Source: VFMC01 sp040380855
GTDB lineage: Bacteria; Actinomycetota; Acidimicrobiia; Acidimicrobiales; Ilumatobacteraceae
Length of the DNA: 20,980 nucleotides
NCBI GenBank assembly: GCA_040380855.1
Contig: JBEIIG010000064.1
Coordinates: forward strand, 1 to 20,980
Direction of reading: 5' to 3'
Part shown: positions 9,477 through 16,618 of the stretch, piece by piece
Numbering within the stretch: the first letter of the stretch is position 1
How the letters are laid out: each line of letters starts with the position of its first letter
Translations under genes and position numbers: made by a program
Notes under the pieces: generated by a model
Database searches by the model: none
What the model was told of the DNA's origin: nothing
What the model saw: only the letters and a program-made list of their open reading frames with translations

Positions 9477-11279
9477 GTGAGCGCGATCCCGATCGAACGG
9501 TGCCTCACCGGACGCGACGTGAGCGAACCGCGTCTGCACCCCGACGGCACGGTCGTCGTGTACGCGGTCTCGGCCGAGGGCGAGACATCGCTGGTGCAGC
9601 AGTCGCTGGTCGACGACACCACTCGCGCGGTCACCGGGGTGATGGCGCCGCGAGTGGGGCGTGGTCTGGGCGGCGGATGCTGGTGCTGGTCGGCCGACGG
9701 CACCGCCGTGGTGTACGCCGGGGTCGACGGCAACCTGTGGTGGCAGCCGCTCGACGGCGGAGCGGCGTTGCGGCTCACCGACCAGGGGCCCGAGCGTGCC
9801 GCGCAGGCACCGATGGCAGTTCCCGATGGCACCCGAGTCGTGTACGTGGTCGACCAGGCCGAGGTGTGGAGCATCGGCCCCGACGGCATCGGCGCCGAAC
9901 GCCTCGACGACGGTTCGGCCGACTTCTGCTTCGACCCGTGGCCGATGCCGTGCAGTTCGGGTGTGCTGTGGCTGGCGTGGAACGTGCCCGACATGCCGTG
10001 GGACCGGGCCCGCACCGTGCGTCGCACCTTCGACGGCACGGTCCACGACGAGTTCGTGCCGCCGCACAGCATGCAGCAGCCGCGTGTGCTGCCCGACGGC
10101 CGCGGCATCGCGGTGCAGGACGACCGTGGCTGGAACAACGTGTGGATCGACGACACCCCGTTGGTCGACGAACCGTTCGAGCACGCGGGCCCCACCTGGG
10201 GGCTCGGTCAGCGGTCGTACTGCTGGTCGCCCGACGGGCGCTTCGTCGCCTTCACCCGCAACGAGGCCGGGTTCGGGCGGCTGTGTGTCGCCGAGGTGGC
10301 CAGTGGTCGTGTCGAAGCGATCGGCCGGGGTGTGCACGGCCAGTTGTCGTGGGAGGCGAACCGGCTCTGTGCGCTGCGCACCGGAGCGCGTACACCCACC
10401 GAGGTGGTCGTGTACGAGCACGACGGCGATCCACTCGGCGCGTGGCAGCGCCGCCGTCTCGCGCAGGGGCCCGATGCGGCCTGGTCGACCGAACCCCTCG
10501 TCGAGCCCGAGGCCGTCGTGCTGGCCGGTGCAGACGGTGCCACGGTGCGCGCCCGGCTGTACCGCGCCGACGCCGACCGCGAACTCGCGGCCGACCGGTT
10601 GATCTGCTGGTTGCACGGCGGCCCCACCGATCAGTGGCAGGTGGCCTTCATGCCCCGGGTGGCCTTCTGGCGGTCGCGGGGCTACCACGTGCTGGTGGTC
10701 GACCACCGCGGTTCCACCGGGCACGGCCGCACCTATCAGCAGGCGCTGCGCGGCAGGTGGGGCGAAGTCGACGTGGCCGATGTGGTGGCCGCGTTGCGCG
10801 ACGCGCACCAACGCGGCTGGGCGACGCCCGAGTCGAGTGTGCTGATCGGCGGTTCGGCCGGCGGCTTCACCGTGCTCGGCGCGCTGCGGGCCGACCCCGG
10901 GTTGGTCGCCGCAGCCGTGGTGGCCTATCCGGTGGCCGACCTGGCCGATCTGGCCGAACGCAGCCATCGGTTCGAACGGCACTACACCGTGTCGCTCGTG
11001 GGCGACCCCGCCGATCCGACGATGGACGACGTGTACCGCGACCGGTCGCCGGTGTGGTTCGTCGACCGCATCACCACACCGCTGCTGGTGTTCCACGGTG
11101 ATGTCGACCCCGTGGTGCCGGTGGGGCAGAGCCGGCTGCTGGCGGAACGCTTGCGGGCGGCCGGTGGCAGTGTCGAGTTGCACGTCTACCCCGGCGAGGG
11201 CCACGGCTTCCGGCAACGGCAGCACCAGCGCGACGAGTACGAGCGCACCGAGGCGTTCCTGAGCCGTCACGTGCGTTGA
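9477..11279 (+). CDS. S9 family serine peptidase (prolyl oligopeptidase/acylaminoacyl-peptidase type)
   Basis: This 600-residue protein has an N-terminal beta-propeller part with repeated LHPDGTVVVY, WSADGTAVVY and WSPDGRFVAF blades, and a C-terminal alpha/beta-hydrolase domain from about residue 350. The catalytic triad is visible as Ser460 in GGSAGGF, Asp544 in HGDVDPVVP and His576 in GEGHGF. HGGPTDQW marks the oxyanion region. Such enzymes cleave short peptides in the cytoplasm, and no signal peptide is seen. The start at GTG 9477 is chosen because of TACAGT seven bases upstream; the frame is open a little further but lacks a reason to start there. The exact substrate is unknown. Confidence 0.93.
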   Translation: MSAIPIERCLTGRDVSEPRLHPDGTVVVYAVSAEGETSLVQQSLVDDTTRAVTGVMAPRVGRGLGGGCWCWSADGTAVVYAGVDGNLWWQPLDGGAALRLTDQGPERAAQAPMAVPDGTRVVYVVDQAEVWSIGPDGIGAERLDDGSADFCFDPWPMPCSSGVLWLAWNVPDMPWDRARTVRRTFDGTVHDEFVPPHSMQQPRVLPDGRGIAVQDDRGWNNVWIDDTPLVDEPFEHAGPTWGLGQRSYCWSPDGRFVAFTRNEAGFGRLCVAEVASGRVEAIGRGVHGQLSWEANRLCALRTGARTPTEVVVYEHDGDPLGAWQRRRLAQGPDAAWSTEPLVEPEAVVLAGADGATVRARLYRADADRELAADRLICWLHGGPTDQWQVAFMPRVAFWRSRGYHVLVVDHRGSTGHGRTYQQALRGRWGEVDVADVVAALRDAHQRGWATPESSVLIGGSAGGFTVLGALRADPGLVAAAVVAYPVADLADLAERSHRFERHYTVSLVGDPADPTMDDVYRDRSPVWFVDRITTPLLVFHGDVDPVVPVGQSRLLAERLRAAGGSVELHVYPGEGHGFRQRQHQRDEYERTEAFLSRHVR

Positions 11280-11326
11280 CCGATAGCGTCACCTGCGTCG
11301 TTGCACGTCGACCGAGCGGAGTGGCC

Positions 11327-12073
11327 ATGACCGAATGGAATCCCGACGACCCCGACGCGTCGAGCGTCCACTACGACCTGTCGTCGTGGAACTTCGACCA
11401 GCAGGCCGAGTTGGCAGCGGCGATGGCCGAGGCCGAGATCCCCCACGGCTGGGTCGGCACCGAACTCGTCGTGCCCGCCGAATACGAGCAGCAGGCCGAC
11501 GCACTGATCGCCGAGGTCGAGGCACAAGTGGGCGTGGTCTACGGCGACACCGAGGTGGGCCCAGCGCCAGCCTTGCGCGACGACGAGCCGACCACCGAGT
11601 ACGACCTCGACGAATGGCCCGAGGCCGATCGGGCCACGGCCAGCCACGTGCTCACCGAGGCGCAGATCGCCCATCGCTGGGAGGGCACGGTGCTGCTGGT
11701 GCCCACGGCTGAAGAGTCGGTCGTCGAGGGACTGCTCGACGATGTCGAGCGTGGCGAGTTCGTCGACATGTCGGCCACCGGCGACAGCGTCGAGCCCGAC
11801 CTCGACGCCGAGATCCTCACCACCTTCTTCCTCGCCGGCGAGCGGCTGCGCCGCGACCCCCTCGATGCCGACGGTCTGGAACAGCTCGTCGAGGCCACCG
11901 CCGTCGCCGACCCCGAGCGTCCTCCGTTCGGTGTGCAGTTGCGCCTCTGGCAGCAGAGCTGTGCGTTGGCCGACCGGGTGGCCGATGCCATCGCCGGCGA
12001 CGACGGACCCGACTACGAACTGGCGGCTGAGGCGGCGGGCGAACTGCACGACCTGCTCCGGCCCTACATCTGA
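11327..12073 (+). CDS. Unknown protein with an internal tandem duplication
   Basis: The 248-residue acidic protein holds two copies of a unit of about 50 residues. The first (about 15-65) has YDLSSWNFDQQAEL, then EIPHGWVGTELVVP; the second (about 91-141) has YDLDEWPEADRATA, then QIAHRWEGTVLLVP. Each looks like a small alpha/beta module ending in a helix with Val-Glu. The C-terminal part (about 158-248) is helical. There is no signal peptide, membrane helix or catalytic motif. I do not recognise the family. ATG 11327 has GGAG at 11318-11321, and a TAGCGT at 11284-11289 could start a leadered mRNA. It lies 12 bases before the J-domain gene, probably as one operon. Confidence 0.8.
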   Translation: MTEWNPDDPDASSVHYDLSSWNFDQQAELAAAMAEAEIPHGWVGTELVVPAEYEQQADALIAEVEAQVGVVYGDTEVGPAPALRDDEPTTEYDLDEWPEADRATASHVLTEAQIAHRWEGTVLLVPTAEESVVEGLLDDVERGEFVDMSATGDSVEPDLDAEILTTFFLAGERLRRDPLDADGLEQLVEATAVADPERPPFGVQLRLWQQSCALADRVADAIAGDDGPDYELAAEAAGELHDLLRPYI

Positions 12074-12085
12074 GCCACCCGGTCG

Positions 12086-12778
12086 ATGCTGCTCGCCGAA
12101 CTCGAGATCTGGCACTCGCGGCCTGTCACGCCCACGCGTCGCGTGGCGCTGGGCAACCTCGTGCTGCCCGTCGACCCTGCACCCGGGTTCGGTGGGCTGC
12201 TGCTCGGGGCCGTGATGGCCAAGTACCTCCCCGAGGTCGACGACGATCTGGTTCCCGATGTGCACCGGCTGCTCGATCAGGTGCACACCGGCGTGCGTGT
12301 GGCCCAGCCCCGCCTGCGGCACCGCTACCAGGTCGACCGTCACGGCCTGGCCGTCAGCCGCCACCGACTGCGTGGCGAGGGCGACAACGTCACCTTCGAC
12401 CTGCACGCCCAGGGCAGCGGGCTCGCCCAGGTGCTGGGTGCGATCTATGCCGTCGAGCGGCTCGACCTCGGCGCACGTCAGGTGCTGGTGCCGGTGCTGC
12501 ACCGGGCGATGCGCTGGCGCGGTCCGATCGGTCCGGCGTTCATCGCCAACCTCGCCGGGTCGGCCTCCACGTCGTTGTCGGCGCTGGCCGATCCGCGGGC
12601 CTGGGCGATGGAGGTGCTCGGCTTCCCGCCCGGCACCGGCAAGGTGTCGAAGAAGGAGGTGTCGGCCCGCTTCCGCGACGGTCTGCGCCGGGTGCATCCC
12701 GATCACGGTGCCGAAGAGGTGGGCGCCAGCAAGGCCATCAGCGACCTCACCGAGGCCCGCCGCATCCTGTCGGTCTGA
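12086..12778 (+). CDS. Protein with C-terminal J (DnaJ-like) domain
   Basis: This 230-residue protein ends in a J-like domain (about 172-230): WAMEVLGFPPGTGKVSKKEV, then FRDGLRRVHPDHGAEEVGAS and a helix SDLTEARRIL. The His-Pro-Asp motif (204-206) needed to stimulate the ATPase of DnaK is intact. The first 170 residues are unlike known J-protein parts; they contain a Gly/Leu-rich stretch (33-47) and a beta-rich middle with many Arg and His. No zinc-finger or client-binding domain of DnaJ is present. It may direct Hsp70 to a specific partner, possibly the repeat protein encoded just upstream; this is inference. No clear Shine-Dalgarno is seen before ATG 12086. Confidence 0.8.
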   Translation: MLLAELEIWHSRPVTPTRRVALGNLVLPVDPAPGFGGLLLGAVMAKYLPEVDDDLVPDVHRLLDQVHTGVRVAQPRLRHRYQVDRHGLAVSRHRLRGEGDNVTFDLHAQGSGLAQVLGAIYAVERLDLGARQVLVPVLHRAMRWRGPIGPAFIANLAGSASTSLSALADPRAWAMEVLGFPPGTGKVSKKEVSARFRDGLRRVHPDHGAEEVGASKAISDLTEARRILSV

Positions 12779-12788
12779 ATCGCTGTCC

Positions 12789-12822
12789 GGCCGACGCGCT
12801 CCGGTGGCCGACGCGCTCAGGT
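12789..12822 (+). repeat. Two tandem copies of a 17-base unit at the end of the MFS gene
   Basis: GGCCGACGCGCTCCGGT (12789-12805) is followed at once by the same unit with one change, C to A (12806-12822), and then by GGCCG of a third copy. The changed base falls in the stop codon of the minus-strand MFS gene (TCA on the plus strand at 12817-12819). It lies between the ends of two convergent genes. No function is evident. Confidence 0.6.
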
Positions 12823-14346
12823 GGCCGGTGCGTCCTCGGGATTCAGGTCTTCGAGCGCACGATGCGCGGTCTCGGGATAGCTCGTGAACACCACCGTTGC
12901 GGCCACCACCTCGCCCAGCGCCATCAGGGCCATCACCTCGCCGTAGCTCCACCCTCGGTCGAGCAACCACCCCGATACCAGCAAACCCACGCTGCCGCCC
13001 GCGAGCGCCGCAGTGGCCAGCAACCCGCCCGCCTGACCACGCCGGCCGGTGGGGAACATCTCGGTGCGGTACACGGCGAAGGCCGGATAGGCGATCCCGC
13101 CGAACAGGCCACCGGCGAACGCGCTGATCCACATCAACGGGCCGCCCACCATGAACGACACGACCAGCAGAGCGGTGGCACTGGGCAGGGCTGCGGCGAG
13201 CACCCGTCGCCGCCCGGTGGTGTCGGCGATCCGTCCACCGAGCACGAAACCGAGCGACGCAGGTGTTGCGGTGGCGAGGGTGAACAGGGCGATCCCGGCA
13301 CCGGTGTAGCCGCGCACATCGTCGAGGTAGCGGTTCTGGAAGAACGACGCCGGGGCGACGAACAGGTTGGCACTGAAGGCCACCACCGCGATGAGGGCGA
13401 ACCGGCGCCGGTCGAGGCGTCGAGGGTGCAGCCGGCGCTCGTCGACCGCGCGGGTGAACCGGGCCGTCTCGGTGAGGCGTCGGGTGAGGTCGAGGGCGAC
13501 GATCAACCAGATCAACGCCAGTACGTAGACGAGCCGCCAACCGCGCTCGACGAGGTCGGCCAGCGGCAGCGACGCCACCGCCACGCCGGCGCCGAGGCCC
13601 GCCGACATCGCCAGCACACTCACCGCGTAGGCACGGCTGTTGCGCGGCATCGTCTCGGCCGCGACGATCGCCACGAGCAGGTCGAGGGCGATGCCCAGCG
13701 GCCTGCCGATGGTCTGCGATGCGGTGAGCACCCAGAAGCTCGGGGCGAGAGCGCCCGCGGCAGCGCACAGCGGTGCCAGCCAGGCCAACCAGAGCATCAC
13801 CCGACGCCGGCCGATGCGGTCGGCCAGCAGGGTGAAGGGGAGTGCGATCAGAATGCCGCAGCGGACCACCACGCCGGCGATGCCCTGGCCCCCTTCGCTC
13901 ACGCCGAACTCGGCCGCGGCGAAGTTCACCGTCTGGGTGAACAGGGTGTTCACGAACGCCGCCGTCATCGATGCCGCGGTGAGCAGGCCGAGCACCAGCA
14001 CCTGCTGCGCGTCGAGGCGGTCGGGTGGTGCCCACACCGGCAGATGATCGGCCCGCGAACGCGGTGCTCGCCCCAGGGCGCGGCGCACGGGCCAGGCGAA
14101 CAACCGACCCAGCCAGGGGATGACCAGCCGGTAGGTGGTGCGCTCGACCACGCGATCGGGCCGAACGTGCACCGACCGCGAGTAGTCGCTGAACGGGCCG
14201 CTCGCCAGGGCGAACCGTGTCACACCGGGCAGGTCGGGATCGGCGGTGCCGGCTTGCTCGGCCACGAGGTCGGCCCGGGGGCGCAGTGCCGCGTCGACGT
14301 GGTCGAGCGGCCACGACCGTTCGACATGTCGTGCAGAACGGCCCAC
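12817..14346 (-). CDS. Major facilitator superfamily transporter with long N-terminal extension
   Basis: This 509-residue protein has about twelve hydrophobic helices from residue 115 on. Motif A is seen as ADRIGRRRV (175-183), and a related GGRIADTTGRRRV occurs after helix 8. The end, PETAHRALEDLNPED, resembles the PET...LE tail of sugar porters, so a metabolite:proton symporter of that branch is likely; the substrate is unknown. The first 110 residues are extra, charged, and predicted cytoplasmic, with an aromatic amphipathic stretch YRLVIPWLGRLFAWPVRRAL (72-91). GTG 14346 follows TAGTGT by six bases on the minus strand. It is divergent from murA, with only 33 bases between the two start codons. 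Confidence 0.88.
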   Translation of the reverse strand: MGRSARHVERSWPLDHVDAALRPRADLVAEQAGTADPDLPGVTRFALASGPFSDYSRSVHVRPDRVVERTTYRLVIPWLGRLFAWPVRRALGRAPRSRADHLPVWAPPDRLDAQQVLVLGLLTAASMTAAFVNTLFTQTVNFAAAEFGVSEGGQGIAGVVVRCGILIALPFTLLADRIGRRRVMLWLAWLAPLCAAAGALAPSFWVLTASQTIGRPLGIALDLLVAIVAAETMPRNSRAYAVSVLAMSAGLGAGVAVASLPLADLVERGWRLVYVLALIWLIVALDLTRRLTETARFTRAVDERRLHPRRLDRRRFALIAVVAFSANLFVAPASFFQNRYLDDVRGYTGAGIALFTLATATPASLGFVLGGRIADTTGRRRVLAAALPSATALLVVSFMVGGPLMWISAFAGGLFGGIAYPAFAVYRTEMFPTGRRGQAGGLLATAALAGGSVGLLVSGWLLDRGWSYGEVMALMALGEVVAATVVFTSYPETAHRALEDLNPEDAPAT

Positions 14347-14352
14347 GGGCGC

Positions 14353-14358
14353 ACACTA
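14353..14358 (-). promoter_or_regulatory. Probable -10 box of the MFS gene
   Basis: On the minus strand TAGTGT lies six bases before GTG 14346, matching the leaderless pattern of other genes here. Its upstream elements would fall inside the murA start region. Confidence 0.5.
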
Positions 14359-14365
14359 ATCGGGG

Positions 14366-14373
14366 CATACTTG
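14366..14373 (+). promoter_or_regulatory. Possible -10 box of murA
   Basis: CATACTTG precedes ATG 14380. Read as TACTTG it is six bases from the start, read as CATACT eight bases. Either is an imperfect -10 box. It sits within ten bases of the opposing MFS -10 box. Confidence 0.35.
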
Positions 14374-14379
14374 ACGGCC

Positions 14380-15675
14380 ATGTCGTCAGCACCCACCGAC
14401 CAGCGCTCCGACGAGCAGATCGTGGTTGCCCGGTCGGGGCCGCTCTCGGGCGAGGTGGTGGTGCCGGGTGCGAAGAACTCGGTGCTGAAACTGATGGCCG
14501 CCACGTTGCTGGCCGACGGCACCTACACGTTCACCAACGTGCCCGACATCGTCGACGTCGGCATCATGAGCGAACTGCTGGCGGCCATCGGTGTCACCAC
14601 CACCGGCTCGGCCCACGAGGGCACGATCTCGCTCACCAACCAGGGGGCGCTCACACCGGTGGCGCCCTACGAGCTCGTCGAGCGCATCCGGGCGTCCATC
14701 AACGTCCTCGGCCCGCTGCTCGGCCGCTGCGGCCGGGTGCGCCTGTCGTTGCCCGGCGGCGACGACTTCGGTTCGCGGCCCATCGACATGCACCTGCGTG
14801 GCCTCGAGGCGATGGGGGCCACGTTCGAGATCCGCCACGGCTACGTCGAGGCCGCCACCGAGGGCGAACGCCTCCACGGGGCCGACGTCACCTTCGAGTT
14901 CCCCAGTGTCGGTGCCACCGAGAACATCCTCACCGCGGCGGTCTACGCAAAGGGCACCACGGTCATCGACAACGCAGCCCGCGAGCCCGAGATCGCCGAT
15001 CTGTGCCATCTGCTCGTGTCGATGGGCGCCGACATCGAAGGCATCGGTTCGGCGACCCTGGTGGTGCACGGGGTCGAGCCCGGTTCACTGCGTGCAGCCG
15101 ACCACCGGGTGGTGGCCGACCGCATCCAGGCCGCCACCTACCTGGCTGCCGTGGGAGTGGCGGGCGGCGAGTTGACCATCCGCGGCGCCCGGCCCGAGCA
15201 CATGGAGATGCTGCTGCGCCGGTTCGGCGACATGGGCCTCGACATCGTGCCGCAGCACGACGGCCTCACCGTCGTCGTCGCCGACCGGCTCCGCTCGATC
15301 GACGTCGCCACCCTGCCCTATCCGGGTATCGCCACCGACAACAAGCCGCTCATCGTCACCATGTTGTCGGTGGCCGATCAGGTAGGCATCGTCACCGAGA
15401 ACCTCTATCCGGGCCGGTTCCGCTACGTCGAGGAGTTGCATCGCCTCGGTGCCGACATCCGCACCGATGGCCACCATGCGGTGGTGCGCGGCCGACCGCA
15501 CCTCAGTGGCGCGCCCGTGCGGGCGCACGACATCCGCGCAGGTGCCGCCTTGGTGGTGGCCGGCCTGGCCGCCGAGGGCGAGACGCACATCAGCGGGGTG
15601 CACCACATCGACCGCGGCTACGACGACCTGGTGGGTCGCCTCGCCGCAGTGGGTGCCGCGATCACTCGTCGGTAG
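14380..15675 (+). CDS. murA: UDP-N-acetylglucosamine 1-carboxyvinyltransferase
   Basis: This 431-residue enzyme makes the first committed step of peptidoglycan synthesis, adding enolpyruvate from PEP to UDP-GlcNAc in the cytoplasm. It has the N-terminal VPGAKNSVLKLMAATLL with Lys32, the repeated inside-out alpha/beta barrel halves, and TDNKPLIVTMLS and RFRYVEELHRLGA in the second half. The loop that normally carries the catalytic Cys (PGGCAIGARP in E. coli) reads PGGDDFGSRP, with Asp128 at the Cys position. The same Cys-to-Asp change occurs in Mycobacterium tuberculosis MurA and makes it resistant to fosfomycin. The ATG at 14380 begins the conserved protein; the frame upstream is antisense to the MFS gene. 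Confidence 0.97.
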   Translation: MSSAPTDQRSDEQIVVARSGPLSGEVVVPGAKNSVLKLMAATLLADGTYTFTNVPDIVDVGIMSELLAAIGVTTTGSAHEGTISLTNQGALTPVAPYELVERIRASINVLGPLLGRCGRVRLSLPGGDDFGSRPIDMHLRGLEAMGATFEIRHGYVEAATEGERLHGADVTFEFPSVGATENILTAAVYAKGTTVIDNAAREPEIADLCHLLVSMGADIEGIGSATLVVHGVEPGSLRAADHRVVADRIQAATYLAAVGVAGGELTIRGARPEHMEMLLRRFGDMGLDIVPQHDGLTVVVADRLRSIDVATLPYPGIATDNKPLIVTMLSVADQVGIVTENLYPGRFRYVEELHRLGADIRTDGHHAVVRGRPHLSGAPVRAHDIRAGAALVVAGLAAEGETHISGVHHIDRGYDDLVGRLAAVGAAITRR

Positions 15676-15790
15676 TGCCGCGTTCGACGCGCTTCTTCAG
15701 CAGTCGCAGCAGGCCCACCACCACCAGGATCGGGCCGAGGATCAGCAGGATCTCGTCCCAGCCGCCTTGATGCGCGAGCAGGGCGGTCAC
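15662..15790 (-). CDS. Small one-helix membrane protein (42 residues)
   Basis: A short frame on the minus strand starts at GTG 15790, directly after the TGA of the lipoprotein gene (15791-15793), and ends at TGA 15662-15664, overlapping the last 14 bases of murA. The product has a short polar start with HQGGWDE, one hydrophobic helix (ILLILGPILVVVGLLRLL, about 14-31) and a basic tail with LKKRVERG. The adjoining stop and start suggest translational coupling to the cupredoxin-like lipoprotein, so the two may work together at the membrane. The family and function are not known to me. It is shorter than typical gene-calling cut-offs and may be left out of automatic annotations. Confidence 0.6.
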   Translation of the reverse strand: MTALLAHQGGWDEILLILGPILVVVGLLRLLKKRVERGTTDE

Positions 15791-16312
15791 TCAGACCACC
15801 CGCAGCACCAGCAACACGGCATCGGTGGCGTGGCTCTCGAGCTCGAACTCGCCGGCGGTATCGGCGGTGAAGGTGAAGGTGACCGCCTCGCCGGCGGCCA
15901 CCTCCTGGCCGTCGCCGAGGTCGTAGCCGTGCAGGTGGAACTCGTCGTCGGCGCCAGGGTTCATCACCGTGATCGACACGATCGACCCCACGGGCACCGA
16001 CTCGATGCGGTCGGGACCCGAGTCGACATCGACGGTGACGTTGATGAGCACCGGCAGGTCGGCCGTGTCGGGCGGCGGCGGGGGCACGACGATGTCGCTG
16101 GAATCGACCGGAGCGGGCGACACCACGGGCACATCGGCCGTGTCGACCGGGGCAGGTGTCGCCACAACGGCGCTGGTGACAGCGGCTGCGGTGGTGGCCG
16201 CGCTGCCGTCGTCGTCGCCACCACACGCGGCGAGCGAGGCCGTTGCGCCGAGCGCCACGGTGACGCCGATGAGCAGGACGGGAATGCGAAGGCGAAGGGG
16301 GTTGGTTGCCAT
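15791..16312 (-). CDS. Cupredoxin-like lipoprotein
   Basis: This 173-residue exported protein starts with a lipoprotein signal peptide (basic residues, hydrophobic 10-26, lipobox LAAC with Cys30). An Ala/Thr/Pro-rich linker (31-85) follows, with three imperfect repeats of the type APVDTADVPV (54-63, 67-76, 80-88). The C-terminal domain (about 88-173) resembles a cupredoxin beta-sandwich: ESVPVGSIVSITVMNPGADD, then EFHLHGYDLGDGQEV, AGEAVTFTFTADTAGEFEL and ESHATD. His126, His128 and His161 might bind a metal, but the Cys of blue copper sites is absent, so this is not a classical electron carrier. It has its own -10 box TACAAT and a coupled downstream gene. Confidence 0.82.
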   Translation of the reverse strand: MATNPLRLRIPVLLIGVTVALGATASLAACGGDDDGSAATTAAAVTSAVVATPAPVDTADVPVVSPAPVDSSDIVVPPPPPDTADLPVLINVTVDVDSGPDRIESVPVGSIVSITVMNPGADDEFHLHGYDLGDGQEVAAGEAVTFTFTADTAGEFELESHATDAVLLVLRVV

Positions 16313-16320
16313 GAGTCGTC

Positions 16321-16326
16321 ATTGTA
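16321..16326 (-). promoter_or_regulatory. Probable -10 box of the lipoprotein gene
   Basis: On the minus strand TACAAT lies eight bases before ATG 16312. It is close to the sigma-70-type consensus and is the strongest -10 box noted in the window. No clear -35 box was found at the usual distance. Confidence 0.55.
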
Positions 16327-16375
16327 TTGGCGCCGCTGGTTGAATGGCAGGCGTCGGCGAGTCAGAAGGTCTGTG

Positions 16376-16606
16376 ATGTTGCGTACGCGCGTGGAGGAAA
16401 CGATCGAAGTCATCCGCCCGGCCCTGCAGGCCGATGGAGGCGACATCGTGCTGCGCGACGTCGACGAGACCACCGGCATCGTGTCGGTCACCCTCGTGGG
16501 TGCCTGCGGTACCTGCCCGGCGAGCACCCAGACCCTGAAGGCCGGGATCGAGCGGATCATGCGCGACCGCATCGACGGCGTCACCGAAGTGATCAACGTC
16601 GACTGA
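16376..16606 (+). CDS. NifU-like C-terminal domain Fe-S scaffold protein
   Basis: This 76-residue protein is a stand-alone NifU C-terminal domain, which carries or transfers iron-sulfur clusters. It shows the conserved RPALQADGGDIVL start, LVGACGTCPAS with Cys44 and Cys47 (the CXXC cluster ligands), and TLKAGIERIM. The length is usual for a free domain of this kind. ATG 16376 is chosen because AGAAGG lies six bases upstream (16364-16369); GTG 16373 is a near alternative. It is divergent from the lipoprotein gene and 12 bases before meaB, probably in one operon. Confidence 0.93.
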   Translation: MLRTRVEETIEVIRPALQADGGDIVLRDVDETTGIVSVTLVGACGTCPASTQTLKAGIERIMRDRIDGVTEVINVD

Positions 16607-16618
16607 CGGCCACATCCC

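Noticed and set aside
9396..11270. Minus-strand frame opposite the S9 peptidase
   Set aside because: The plus-strand frame has a full catalytic triad and propeller repeats; the minus frame is His/Arg/Gly-rich and without motifs.
12862..14379. Upstream extension of the murA frame
   Set aside because: These codons are antisense to the MFS gene and read as low-complexity Arg/His/Gly/Gln; MurA similarity begins at ATG 14380.
11267..14392. Open frame of about 1040 codons on the minus strand
   Set aside because: It crosses antisense to the duplication protein and the J protein and lies in a different frame from the MFS gene; the translation is low-complexity and has no domain.
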